A stretch of DNA of 64,000 bases from Melanocharis versteri. Taxonomy: Eukaryota; Chordata; Aves; Passeriformes; Melanocharitidae. The notes under the pieces are model-generated. The model was given only the letters and a program-made list of their open reading frames with translations. It made no database searches and was not told the DNA's origin. The stretch is taken from assembly GCA_013397845.1 (NCBI GenBank), contig VZTG01004270.1, positions 1,241,427 through 1,305,426 of the forward strand. Reading direction: 5' to 3'. The translations under genes and the position numbers were made by a program. Positions 11,901 to 24,500 of the stretch are shown here, piece by piece; the first letter of the stretch is position 1, and each line of letters begins with the position of its first letter.

Positions 11901-12734
11901 AGGCGAGCAAAATGCCGCACAAAGGGAGGACAAAGGCGTGCGGCGGCCGGTCCCTAATCCAGCATCGCCCATGGCAATGCAGCCCGGAGCGGGGCTGCGC
12001 GGATTAAACCCGCTGCCAACGCCGGGGTTTAGCGGCAGGGCTGGGGGGTGCCGAGGGCTGTCCCCCCTTCCCGGCCCACCAGAAGGGGCGTCTGCCACCA
12101 GAGCGCTGCGGGGCATCCGTCCCTGCAGGGGCTGGTGCAGGAGGTGGGGTGGGATCGCCCCGTCCCTCGTCCCAGGGAGCAGCGCCGGTCCTCGGGCTGG
12201 CGTGGATCCTGTGGAGGCAGGAGGTGGGACGCTGGGAGCTGATGGATGTTGGGCTCAGCAGAGATGCTGAGGGTGGAGCAAGAGCCTCTGTGTCCCGGGG
12301 TGGCATCTCCAGCCCAAAGAAACCCTTTATTCCTCCTGGTTTTACGCAAAATTCCAGGAAGTGTTCATAGCAAATGACAGCTCCTAAATCGCCCAGCTTG
12401 AGGCCTTCTGAGGCTGTGCCATGAGCCACTGGATCAGCTGCTTTTCCCTATGGCTGCTGCCTCCAAGATCCCAACTCGGCTCCACGCCAGGAGCAGGTGC
12501 CCACATTCCCAATATAGGGCTCTGTGCAGGGGGAATCTCCCCTCTGGGGCGGGGATGGGCTGAGCCACAAGCCCCCATACAGCACCAGCAGTCCCATAGC
12601 CACCAGGACCGGTGACTGAGGACGCCCACACCTCTTTGTCCCACACATCCCAAACGCCTGGTGGCATCCAGGACAGTCTTGGCTCCTGGCACATGCTGCC
12701 CATCCTCAATTTATGGAAAACTCCTTCCTCTGGT

Positions 12735-13018
12735 GTGGACGTACAGTCCGAAGAAGTTTCTCCTTCTCACGAATTCTGTAGGAAAACAAGATAAACTGGG
12801 ACATTCTTTTCTCTTTCTAATCTTATGTTTTGCTAACTGAAGCTCCAAGGCTTCGACCAATCCCCCTGAGGGGTGGGATGACACTGTCCAATCACTATTA
12901 TGTAGATATCTCTATATAAAAGTTAGAATCAAAATAAAGACAGACACTTCTGCTTTCTACAGCTCGGTGTGAGTTTGCTCTTTCTATTGCTGCCAGCAGC
13001 GACACTCTGGGCCTGACA
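12735..13018 (+). mobile_element. Probable solo LTR remnant of an endogenous retrovirus (edges uncertain)
   Basis: The segment contains a compact retroviral-style promoter. There are CCAAT boxes at 12857 and 12888, a TATATAAA box at 12913-12920 and AATAAA at 12933-12938, followed by about 80 bases ending near a CA at 13018. A poly(A) signal placed just after the TATA box, with little room for R, resembles alpha/beta-type LTRs with a short R region. No gag, pol or env frames follow, and I could not find a matching target-site duplication or primer-binding site. The copy would therefore be an old solo LTR, and both edges are approximate. It could instead be a cellular promoter. Confidence 0.45.
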
Positions 13019-14149
13019 TTCCCCCAGCACCCAGAAAACGAGCCGTCTCCCTCATAGCGTAAGTTTTCTCCTCTGTCTAAAGTTGGTCTTGAAATGAAGG
13101 TATTTATTTTCACAGCCTCCGTGCCCTGAGCCGCAGCCCGGCGCTGTGCCCGCCGCAGCAGACGGCTGCTAATCCCTTTAGCACTCCAGAACCATCACCC
13201 AGACAGCAGCGGGGCTCGGCAGGAAGCCGAACTGACATCCCTTTCGCACGTGGCAGCGAGGAGAGGCGCATCGGAGGCTCCTCGCCGGGAAGCGGGGCGG
13301 GCTGGGGCCCCGCGGGTGTCGGGGGACGTGTCGCGGTGGCAGCGACACCGGCTCAGGGCGAGTGAGCGTCAGCGCAGTGCCACCGAGCCGCGTCTGCGGG
13401 TGACAGCGGTGGCACCCCTGGCTGGCACCGCGGGCTTGCCCCGCTCCCCACGCCCGCCGGGCACCGGCTGCTGCTGGGGCACGGCTCGGCTGCGGGGAAA
13501 ACTGCTGGGCTCGGGGTTGGGAGATGCCCTGGGTGTTCCCGAGGTGGGTGGGATGTCCCACGGGCGGCTGGGACATCCCAGGGGAGGGACATTTAGGGGA
13601 CAGGTGAGGGCTGTGCTGCGTCCCAGTCCCCAGGGCTCAGGTGTGCTGCAGCCCTCGCTGGATGCTCTGAGGCTCCTGCTGGCTGCAAAGAGGCTTTTAA
13701 TTACTGTCAGCGCCCGAGTCCTGCAGCAAACTGCTCTTTCCTCTCCCCGCTGACGGGCCAGGGGCAGGTCAGGGCTTTGGGCCATTTTCAGGCACAGATT
13801 TGTGATCCAAAGTGAAGGACAGAGATCCCAGGAGTACAACGGGCACAGTGCAGCTGGTTTTTATCAACAGGTAACGGGGCACAGGGGCAGCGACTCAATC
13901 TCTGCCCAGAGCTGCCCAAGGCATTTCTGGTAAGGAAATCCTCAGAGTGAAAATCTCTTCTCTCCACGATTATGGCCACTGGAGCTGTGTTTGGACACAC
14001 TCAGTCTACACAAGGCTGCCCTTTCCTTCCTTAAGCAATCTGCCTCTAAAACATCTATGAAACCACAGCAAAAGCAATACCCTATTTGGCCAAGTCGAGT
14101 ATTTTTTCCTCCCCAAGTTCCTGGCAAAAAAGAAGGCACTTGAATGAAG

Positions 14150-14640
14150 TTGAAAAAAAAAAACAACAAAAAAAACAAGACAGTGAGGTTGTGCTTTAAA
14201 TTAGCATTAATTTACAAAGCCCAGACAGACCCGCTAAGCAAATTGTGCCCATTAATATATTAACAACAGATTTTCCCTACTGCTCCTTTGGGTCCGGAGC
14301 CTGAACAGGGGCTGGTGATTAAGGCTTTTTTAATTCTAAGAGCCTCAATGACCGAGCTGGACCCGCGTGTGCCCACGGCCGCCTGCGCTGGGAGGGTGTC
14401 AGGGTGACCTCAATAAAGTAGGTGACCACGGCACCTCTAATCCCCTCTTTTAATTGATTACTCTCACCCAGCCCCCGAGGCCATGAGAATGGGGGACCCA
14501 CCCTCTATAGATTAGCACCCTTTAGTTTACAGATCAGCCACTTTTTCAGTCCTTTGCCCTGCAGCAATGCATGAAAATAACACTAATCTCATTAAGGACA
14601 GAAGGGAGCCCTTCAAAGTTTATTAATAATGGGAGCAGAC
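14150..14640. promoter_or_regulatory. Candidate conserved noncoding element pair
   Basis: Two AT-rich parts (about 14150-14340 and 14440-14640) contain repeated homeodomain-type TTAAT/ATTAAT cores, such as those around 14206, 14251 and 14450. A GC-rich part separates them. There is no coding potential. This is inferred from motif density and composition. Confidence 0.25.
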
Positions 14641-15934
14641 AGGGAGAGAGTCAGGCTCTGGGTCAGATTTCAAAGCCAGGGAAGTGGCAGGAGCTTTCCA
14701 AAGGCCTGGTTTTGCCAGGGAGGAGGGTTTTTGCCATATTTCCAGCTGGGTCTGGAGGTGCTGGTGGTGGCTCTGAGGAGCACTGGGGTTACTGGGCACC
14801 AGATATGGCTGGGAAGGGATGGGCAGTGCCCACCACTGGTTTGGCTGCTTGGGAGCTGCTCCAAGCCCTGCTCCACTGCACAGGACTGTCTTCCCTGCAA
14901 CCCCCAGCTGAAGAATCTCTTAAATGATGGCAAGATCTCATCACCCTGAAAGAGACCTGGCAAACAAGACCTTAAGCTTTAAACACCCGAACGAAGAGGC
15001 TGACATTAAAAAGGAGAATAATATTTTTAAGGCCAAAGCAGCATCCTAACCCTGAGGTTGGTGTTTCAGGTGGAATTGAAGAGCAACACAGTCCTCGAGA
15101 GCTGCTGGCTGTGGAGTTGTGACCCTGGAGTGGGGGCACAGGCTGCCCATTTCTGCTCGCTGGTGGGAGTGTGTCTCGAGGGGCCACTGGCACCTGGCAC
15201 TGGGCTTGTTTCACCTTCCTCCTCCTCACAGTGGGATGAAAAACCTTTCAGCTCAGAGGTCTGGGGCTCTATAAATGCCATGAACAGGCTGTTAGAGGTT
15301 ATGAGAGAGCACCCAATTTCTCCCAAGCCGCCTGAATCCCTCAGCAAAGTCTGCGACTTTTTAAAGCACGTTCCATGCTCAGTGTCCCCAGCCGAGATGC
15401 ACTTTTAGGGGTGAACCCAGATTTACTCCCAGGCTTCAAACAGGAGACGATGGCACAAACGCTTTGGCAGAAGTGGGACCTCGGTGCTGCCCCAGCTGAA
15501 CTCCACCTCTGTGATTTCCCGAGCATCCTGAGGGACTGGGGTGTTGGGACCCCCGACTGCTCCTGCAGAACGCTGTAAATCCCAGGGGATTTGCAGAGCC
15601 CCAGGGAGACACCTCACCCACGAGGGGGCTGAGCCCAGAGCGGGGATTCCCTCCCACCACCAGCATCCCATGGCTCGGGAGCTTGGGATGAAACTAAACT
15701 GGCATCCTTTTGTCACCTGCAAGTGAGGAGAGAAGCAGCTCAGGGACCACATGTCAGGAGCTGCCCAAATCCGTGGGGTTAAATCCAAAAGCACCTCAGC
15801 AGGGCTGGATTTTGGGATGGCTGTCTGGGCTGTAACACCAAAGGTTTGAGGGGGCTCGGCGAGGGGATGAGCTGGATCAAGAGGAGGGAGGGTCCCAGGC
15901 TGCGATCCCTCCAGGCCTAACCTAATCACCATCG

Positions 15935-16400
15935 CTCTGCATTATTACCCTGCCTAACGTGGCATGCTTTTAAATAAAATATGCAAAGATTTCTCAAATT
16001 ATTTCCCCGGGGCAAGTGCGTTTTCTATCTTCGCTCGTGCATGTTAATCTGAAAAATGCAAATTCCACACACACCCCCATCTGTTGGGGCTCGGCCATTT
16101 ATTAACTTTTTTTTTTAATGCAAAATGTTTCTTTCTTTTATATATATATATGAAAAAGCAATGAGTTTTGTTATCTCTGCCCCTATTTTATTTCATTTAG
16201 AGAAAACAGGTTTTAATGGGTAAAAAAAAAAAATAATGATAATAATAAAATGGCCCTGAGGTGCTGAGAATTATGACTCACTCAGCACCGGAGTTTTAAT
16301 CAGAGATTGGTGTTGGGCAGGATTACAGCTGCAAGAAGGCTGGGCCTGTTTTAAGAAATGCTGATGTTCAGGCAACAAGATCTACTTATTTATTTATCCA
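15935..16400. promoter_or_regulatory. Candidate conserved noncoding element
   Basis: About 450 bases of AT-rich sequence with octamer-like ATGCAAA/ATGCAAAT words (15980, 16057, 16119), a short TA repeat and an A-run, set between GC-rich flanks. Part may be low-complexity DNA. The regulatory role is inferred only. Confidence 0.25.
16139..16151. repeat. Short (TA)n repeat
   Basis: An alternating TA run. Confidence 0.85.
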
Positions 16401-19129
16401 GGATGACTTTGATATTCAGGCCTGAGCCAAGAGCACATCTCGAGAGACTGACAGCTTCCCTGTGGCTGCCTGGACTTTGGTGGCACTTCCCCAGGCTGCA
16501 GGGCTGTCCCTGTCCCCATCCTCTGCTGCCAGGGGCTGACAGTCCCAGACTCCCCAGAGCAGCACACGGGCAGCGCCCTCACCTCCGTCGTTAGGGCTCC
16601 TTCGCAAAATCATAAAAAATATCGAGAAAAAAGCAACGACGGACAAAAAAACGGGGGAAAGGAGGACCCCAGCGCCGTGTTTTCCCTGACAAGAACCCGA
16701 TGTGACAGAGCTCGGCGTGCTGAGCGTAATTGGCAGCCTCTGCCCAGGAGAGGCCCATGGACAAACTCGCTCCAGGATGTGAGGATGCCCCGTCCCTGAG
16801 CCCGCGGGTCCCCGTGGCGGGGGCTGAACGGGGACCGCGGCCCCGGCACGGCCGCCGTGGGGAACGTCAGCCTTCACCTGAGTAATGAGACAAAACCCAG
16901 GGAAAACACACATGAAAAGGAAGGGAAAGAGAAACTCTTAGGAAATGAGATCAAAGTCCTGCCTTCAAAAACGTTGTCCTGCAGCTACGAAGAAACCCAG
17001 ATCGCCCTAATTGCGGCAGCCGCGCGCAGCGCTTGGCACAGCGCTGGAGCGGGAGGCAGGCTGGGGGGGACCCAGAGGTCCCAGCACGCAGCTGGGAGGG
17101 ACAGGAACACAATGGGGATGTGCTGGGCTTGCTGGTTTTATTTTTGGAGCTCTCCTGTCACTGCTCCCACAGGCCCACGTAGCTCAGCAGTGATGTCTGA
17201 GTGAGAACCGTGGTGTGGGCCCTCACGTGAAGGAGCAGAGGGAAGCTGCTGGCTTGGGACACATCACACATTGCACTTAATACAATTGTATTAAATAAAA
17301 TGGTATTAATATTTATTATATAAATACAATATTTTATTAATATCGTTCCCACTAGACATTTGAAAGAGAAACACTGGATAAACTGACGGCCAACTGCTTG
17401 GACACAGTGAGTCGGTTTAATGCAGGCAAATGGTTACAGAAAAGGAGCTGCACTGCAGAAAAAATGTCTCTCTTTTGGAAAACTGCAAAGAAACTCCAGA
17501 GGCTCTCCCAGGCTCCCTGAGCAACTTCTGGAAGAAGCAATGGAGGAGAGGGAAGTCCAGTCATGGAGTGTTGGGGGCCAAGGGATGCCCAGATGTGCCC
17601 GGTGCTCCGGACACAGGACAGCCGCTGTCCTGGGCTGGCCCCTGCCAAGCCCCCATTTATTGCCACGTTCAGGGCACAGACTGGCTCTGCAGGCAGACAC
17701 TGCTGCCTTTCCTGGGGCTGGCACAGGGATGGAGGAGCCGGCAGCTTTGCCTCCTCTCACCCCTTTTCAGCAGCTGCTCCCCATCCTTCTCTCTGCCACG
17801 GTCTCACAGCACCCAGGTCCTACAGCACCTGGGCAGCCTCTGGTCCCCGAGGGGACGTGGGGGGCTGGGAGTCACAGCCCCAACCCAGCCTGACCCCTGT
17901 AATAGGTGCAGAGCACCCGGGTCCTCACCACGACACAGGGAAGCAGCTGGCTGGCCCTTTAAAGCCTTTTTTTCCCCTCTCTTGTTAAAAGATGTCTGGG
18001 AGGGGAGCTGCCAATCTGAAAAATGATCCTTCCTTTTTTCCATTTTCTTCCTTCTCTCCTTCTAGCTCATGCTCATCTGTTCAGGTGAACCGCAGGCACA
18101 TTCATTAAATCTCTGTCTTTGACACCTCAGCTGCTTTGGAGCCCTGGGCTGCTCTTTCTCTTTTCTTTCCATGTTTTTTTCCTGTTCCCCATCTCCGAGC
18201 CCGCCTGATCAGCACACTAAGGCAGCGAGAGCGAGCTGCAGAATCGTTAACGAAGCACAACTCCGCTTGTGAGGTGCTGAGTGGCAGCTTTTGGGGAGGG
18301 TGCTGGGGGCACCCGCTGTCCCTGCTCGTGGACTGGGAGCACTGGGGCACTGCGAGGTGCCACGGCTGGCACTGGGGAGGCACAGAGGGAGACGAACATG
18401 GTGACAGCACAGCCTGCACCCAGCCAGTGCCCCAGGGCTGCGGCCAGCAGCCAAGGGCTTGGCTCACTCCACTGTCCTCAGTCCCACTAAATCCTGTTAC
18501 TCCATGCAGGAATGCCTCCCCTGCTCCCCAGGCCCCCCAAATCCTCCCAGGGCTCACCCTCATGCACCCATCCCTTGCCTGTCCCATAAGTCCCATCCTG
18601 ACAGGGAGGCACTGATGGCTCATCTTGCCACAGATTTGCTGCTTGGCCAAGAGGGACGGAGCCCATCTCCAGCAGATGCTTCTGGATCAGCTTTTGATGC
18701 TGAGTGGGGCTGGAGGAAAGAGATAACCCGCCCGGCTGCCGCCAGGAAGGATTTGGCCTGGGCTGTGCTGGCCCCTGGCCGGGTACCTGCCGACGGCTCC
18801 CAGCCCTGGAAGCCCCAGCACTGAGCAGTGAAGGTGGTGGGGGATGAGATGCTCTCCATGGCCTTTGCCTGTGGGCTCAGGACAAAGGGGCAGGAGCAGA
18901 AAGGATTCCTTTGGTAGAGGCAGAGCCCTGGCAATGGGGAGGAGGGCAGAATGACTGGGGCTGGACCCAACACCTCAGGAAAGCACGTGTCTGAATCCTC
19001 CTGGGACGCAGCACTCGCACCCAGGGCAGGGCAGTGTGTCCTGCAGGAAGGGACAGCCTGGTGTGGAGAACGGGGCCGAGCAGCGAGCGGCTCCAGGAGG
19101 CTCAGCAGGACTGGGACTGTAAAGCTGTG

Positions 19130-19430
19130 AATTCCTGCAGAGTTTTGTTAGCGGGATCAGCGCGCAGCCTGGTGCCCTGCTCCGAATTAATTATCCGCTG
19201 ACACGATTTCGCTTCTTTCCCTTTGTGTTATTTTAATTAACAGAGATCTCCTCCAAGCAAGCCAGCTGTCATGTAAATTGTAAAACTGTCAGCATGTACA
19301 GGAACTTAACAGAGACTGGAAGAAAGCCTTGCACAAAGGGATGTGCTACTTTCCCTTTTTGGTTTTCCTTCTCTTTTTTCAAAGCTGGCACATTTGTAAA
19401 GTTAAAAAAAAGTGTGAAGACTAGGGTGGG
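19130..19430. promoter_or_regulatory. Candidate conserved noncoding element
   Basis: This AT-rich unique block carries TTAATTA and TTTTAATTAA homeodomain-type cores (about 19185-19245) and a TGTCA-rich middle. It is flanked by GC-rich sequence. Conservation is not tested. Confidence 0.25.
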
Positions 19431-20729
19431 GCAACAGATGGAGAAAGCCCAGCTTTTACTTTAGATCCATTTCTTGAGGCAGAGGCGCAGGACAGAGGTG
19501 CTCTTAGGTACTTTGCATCAGGATTGTTTCCTTGCACATCCCTGTGGCCTGGGCATTCCTCCCAGTTCCCTTCCCCTCCATCCACACAGGCTGCAGGTGG
19601 GATGGAACCTACCAGAGGAAGGACTCAGCATTAAGCTGGGCAAAAGGAGACATCCATGGCTTTGATATAATTAATCCAGTCTGTGTCCACTGCAGATTTC
19701 ACCCACATTCATCCTGAGCTTGATGAACCCCTGTGTGCCGACCACCAGCTGCAGGGCTGGCTCCAGCTCTACTCCTGCATCACCTAGGCTTGAGATTTTT
19801 AACTACGAGCCAAAATCAGCCAGTTCTTCCCAAGATCAGACTCTGCAAACAAGCAAAACCGTGTTAATGGGCCCCATATGTCTTTGGTTAAAAGCTGCTC
19901 CAGCAGCAAGAGCAGCAGATGCAGCAGGGAGCACGCGGAGCCGGAGGTACGGCGGGAGTTCATGCGAGGATACTCCGTGGACATCCCATCTCCCCCGAAC
20001 GCGAGCAGAAGCCTGTGGTAACCCTGCAGCGATCAATTAATAAATGTTTAGGCAAGTCAATGAAGGTTAGCAAGGCCCCAGCTCAACGGGAAGCTCAGGG
20101 AGGACAGTGGGAAGTGGAGATGCTCCGGAGCAGTGGATGGCAGCAGGACACTGAGGGGGAGTTGTGCTGGGGCAGCCAGGAGTCTCTGCACTTGGTGGGA
20201 CCTCACAAGGCCGTGGGGCAGGAGAGATGCTCACCAAACCTGCTCCCGCAGGCCCACCCCCATTTTTGTAAGAAATGATATGTTTTTCTCCCTGTCTGAT
20301 TTTGGGAGAAGATCAAAAGCCTGGGAAGGGCCTGGATTTTCTGCAGTGTGGTTTTCAGTGCATGTGTCATCCTTACAATCTACAGACCTGGGCTATGTCT
20401 GGATGAGGACTGAACTACTTAATCCCATTTCTTCCCTTCCTCATCACAAATTGGTTTTGTTGCCCTTTAAGAACAAAGCAAAAAGATTCCAAACCACATT
20501 CCGGTAAAGAAGGACGGATTTTCTTTCCCAGCAGCGGCCAGGGATAAAAAGCCTGGAGACAGCTGAGCAAGCTCCAGCATCACAGCCCAAATGCTGAGCT
20601 TATCCGAGGAGCACAGCCGGGCTGCGAGGGCTCCAGCCTGATGCCAGGGGTTCCACAGTGAGGCCGGGGGCTGGGATATGCCGATCGCATATGGAGGTTC
20701 CCCCTCAGCCCCGTTTGCATGCCAGGCGT

Positions 20730-20960
20730 GCTGCTTGTCCACTGAAACAAATGACCTTGAGCAGCGCTGCGGGTCAATAAAATAATTTGCTAACTGATCC
20801 ATCTTCTGTGGCAAACAGATGAATCAACTCCGGCTCCCTGGGCTGTTTTATGTACGGATGGGAGAGCCGTGAAGTTAAAATAACGCGTGCGGCCGCATCC
20901 ATCTCTGTGCAATGAAAGGATGGCTCCGAGTGAATAAAGTTGTGTATTTCTAGATAGGGA
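20730..20960. promoter_or_regulatory. Candidate conserved noncoding element
   Basis: A block of balanced composition that keeps CpG dinucleotides (ACGCGT and GCGGCCGC near 20883-20896) beside AT-rich words. Retained CpG outside a CpG island can mark constrained, unmethylated regulatory DNA. This is inferred from composition only. Confidence 0.22.
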
Positions 20961-23231
20961 AAAACCATCTCTGCATCTCCTGACACTTGACTTGGTGAGG
21001 TGGGTGCTGTTCCCCAGGACAATGTGGCTAAGGCCACACTGTCCCTCCGTGGTGCGTTGTGTCCCCTTGTTCCTGCTTTCCACCCATCTCCTCCAGCAGC
21101 TCCACTGCCCTGATATGTTCCTGATGGCCCCTCCTGGGCTCCAGCTCCCAGACAACCCTTGGCCATCCTGTCCTTGCCTCCACCTCATTTCCCCACAAGG
21201 AATGGACCAAAGACTCCAGTTCCAGCCACAAAGGTGACTCACAGCCAGGAGCTGGAGTAGAGTGGGAGGCACACTCGGCTTTTACTGGTCTCCAGTGCAG
21301 CAAAGCACTAAAAGCAATTAAGAAACGGCCATTTCCATCCTGGCAGCACAACCTCCAGCAGCATTGGCAGGGGGTGGGCAGGAGCTGGAGCCACCGGGGC
21401 CGGTGCACGCGGCCCGGCTGCATCTGTTGGACAGCGTGGCAAACTGGGGCATTCGGAGGGAGCAGAAAGGCCCCGAGGCAGCCTGTGCTCACTGAGCCCC
21501 TAATCACAGCGAGGTGATTAATGCCCTTCTGCTCCCGTGCGCCGCTGCTCTGTTCCGTGCCCCCCTCGCTCAGCCCTGCTGCCTCGGCAGGTCCCACACC
21601 GGCGGGCACCAGGCTCTTGGCTCTGCAGGGATGGTGCTCCGCTTTCCCGGCGCTGAAAGCAGGGATGGAGCTGGCAGTGGTGGGAAAGGGCAGAGCAGAG
21701 CGAAAACAAGGGTTCACCTTTGACCGTGAAATAGTCTGTGAATTAATGTCTGTTTTCAGGAGAGGAGTTTTTATCACCTTTCCTCCCAGAGCCTCCCAGC
21801 ACTGTGTCTGTCAAGGGCCAGCATATTCAGGAATCCCAGGGCTGGGACTCAGACCTGGCTCCTGCCTCATGCAGCCTTGGACAGGCTGGAACTGCCCCAT
21901 ATCCACTTCTTCGTAGATCTATCTGATGAGTGCTTTGCTGTTGGTTTTAGGCTGGTGCAATGAAAGCAGGGTCTGGGAGCAGGAGACAGCCCAGATTTAA
22001 GCTCAGGGCCTCCCCAGGGAGAGGACTCCCAGGTTCCAGTGCTGAGGCAGAGGTTGCTGGGGTTAAAAATTCCCTGTGCCCTGCTGCTCCAGATGCTTAT
22101 TTTCCAAATCCTTTATTAAAATTGCGGGTACAAACATAATTTTGTAGAAGGTTCCTGCAGTCCTTGCAAGCAGGAGGAGGGTACTGGTGAGTTCCTCATG
22201 CCTGGTGCACAAACTCCTCCTCTGACAGCTGGAGCACAGAGCTGGGAGCAGAAGGGGGGAGTCCTGGAGCCCAGCACTTGCTGATCTCAACACTGCATTC
22301 TGCTGCAGGAGGGACACCTTCCTGGGGGATGCAGGTGGAATGTGTCCCCGTCTGTTCCCCATAGTGGGGTGGGTTACCTGGCCATGCTCCTCTGCCTTCT
22401 CCCCACAGGTTAACAGGGTTAGGCACAGCTCAGCCAGGTTAGGCACAGTTCAGCCAAAAAGAATTCCAGCCTGCAGCAGCAAACATCAGTGAGCAGGAAC
22501 AAGCGGCCGTGCTCATTCCCAGGAGGAGAGAGGTCACGGTTTGCCTGTCCCAGAGGTTAACAAACCCTGCACAGCCACCCTAAGGGCACAGGAGCTGCTT
22601 TAGCTGGACACCAGAGATAAAAGAGCTGCTCAGAGGACTCAGAAAAGTGGGGTCCCTTCCACAGGGCCACAGGAAACACCTCGTGCCCCAGCAGCGTCAC
22701 ACTGTGCTCCTCTTCCTTGGCCACGTACTGGGCAAAGCTCACTCCGCGCCAGGATCGCTTCAGGGCACTTCCTGCGAGCCATTAAAGCATGTTGGGTAAT
22801 TAATACCTTCCATGCATGAGGAAAAATGAAAGGCAGGTGGGAGGAGGAGGGGAGCAGGGAGGAGGCAACTCCATATTGAAGGCTGTCGGGGTGGTTTTCC
22901 CTTGGTGTGTTGTTATAATTCGGAGGATCCTGCACGCTGCAGCATTCACACCTCGCAGACGTTATTCACAGCCTGATTCCAGCCAGCACCACGGTGCTGT
23001 CAGACTGTGCAGGATCCATGCTGCCTGCTGGAGCAGCTCTCCTCCTCCTCATCCCTTGGGACCACCGCAGGATGAGCTAAGGCTGCTCCACACTCCAGGC
23101 TCAGCACCCAGCCAGCTTCTCCAAACCCCCTCCACAGCTGACAGTTACAGGAAAGGCCCCTCTGTGCTAAAGAAAGCTCCATTTCAGCACCTTAAATACA
23201 GTTTCTTAACAAACAAAATGTTTATTTTTTG

Positions 23232-23252
23232 AATAATAATAATAATAATAAA
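23232..23252. repeat. (AAT)n microsatellite
   Basis: About seven AAT/ATA units in a row. Confidence 0.9.
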
Positions 23253-24189
23253 AAGAATTCCAGCCTCGGGGCAGGTAGTGGGATGGCTGCAAGCTCATTG
23301 GAGCGTGTGTCCATTACCGTCCGCGCTCCAGACCCCGGCGCTTTATTCCGGGAGAGTGACTGACAGACCCTGATCGATGCTGATTTGGGTCTTAAATAAA
23401 CACACTGGCCCTGGTTTGCTGGGAAGAGCGAGGTGTCGGCATCTGGCTGACAGGCAGAGAGAGGCAAACTTTGCCAAACGGGCATTTCTTAGCAATATTT
23501 CCCTTTTTTGCAATTTGTTTCCCTTCTCTCTTCACTATGCCATGGGAGCCGGGCAGAAGCTGGGATGGGGCAGTCACGAAGGTTTCAGAACAGAGTTATT
23601 TTTCATTTCACTCCTCTAACTTATGTCTTCTGTAGACAGAAAGACAGAGTTCAAATATTCAAACAGAATTGTGCTGCTAAGAGCCACCAGATCTCGCTGG
23701 TGCCTGATCAGACCATCAAGCAGGGAAAGGTGCTTCACTGCCGACAGCTGCTGTCAAGAAAAAAGCCCTTTGATAATTTGCTGAGCTGTGGCAATTCACA
23801 TCTGCAGGAGCTGTAGAGCTCCAAGGAACCCCGAGATTCATGGAAATGTTTTTCACCAGCATCATGTAGGTCTTAAAATTACTGGAAATGGCACTTGAGA
23901 GTTGAATGACTCAGGCTGCTACAGTTTGGAAAATATCACGCAGGTCATTATTTTCGCCCTTTGAGCATGATTTTGTCAAATCCAACACATCCCCAATGCC
24001 CATTTCTCCTTTACTGCCATGTCAGGCATCAATATTGAAACAGCAGCAGATAAAAGTTTGCTGCTGCAACACCCCAAACACTTCTGTGCGCCCACGTTCT
24101 GGTGGCTCCCTGTGAGGTGACTGTTATCTCCTCATCTCTGACCCTGCGTGCCAGCAGATTCCAGCCTGGGCAGAAATGAAGGTCACAAG

Positions 24190-24500
24190 TTACTGAGCCA
24201 ATCTGGGAAAGAAATTCCAGGAGAGCAGATCGGGATTGTTTTAATTAAAGGAAAGAGGCAGGGGAAGGGGGGCAGAGCAACACTCGAGCAATCAAACAAC
24301 ATTTTCCCCTCGCGAAGATGAACAGTTTGAGGTAGGATTAAGACGGCTGAAATTGTCTTTTTAAAGGAATGTAAAAATGTGGATGTTGGATGACTGACAA
24401 ATAAAGGGCACTTTCCTTTAATTTAAATATGCTCCTAGTTTCTGCAGAATATGTTAATTTATACATTGCCTAAATAGCCAGTAGCTATTGTCTGTAAAAC
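24190..24500. promoter_or_regulatory. Candidate conserved noncoding element
   Basis: AT-rich unique sequence with TTTTAATTAAAG and TTTAATTTAAAT words, set apart from the GC-rich flanks. There is no coding potential. The role is inferred from composition. Confidence 0.22.

Larger units (their letters stand above)
3411..12700. other. Intergenic DNA without a recognised gene
   Basis: This is mostly GC-rich unique sequence with many chance reading frames on both strands; none shows a recognisable domain. An AT-rich block at about 5085-5360 stands out from its surroundings. So does a block at about 11400-11720, which is followed by a NotI-type GCGGCCGC site at about 11699. Both are candidate conserved noncoding elements. 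A run of T lies at 10637-10653. I see no RNA gene. Confidence 0.6.

Noticed and set aside
21028..21777. 249-codon minus-strand open frame
   Set aside because: No recognisable domain and not flanked by convincing exon signals; most likely chance.
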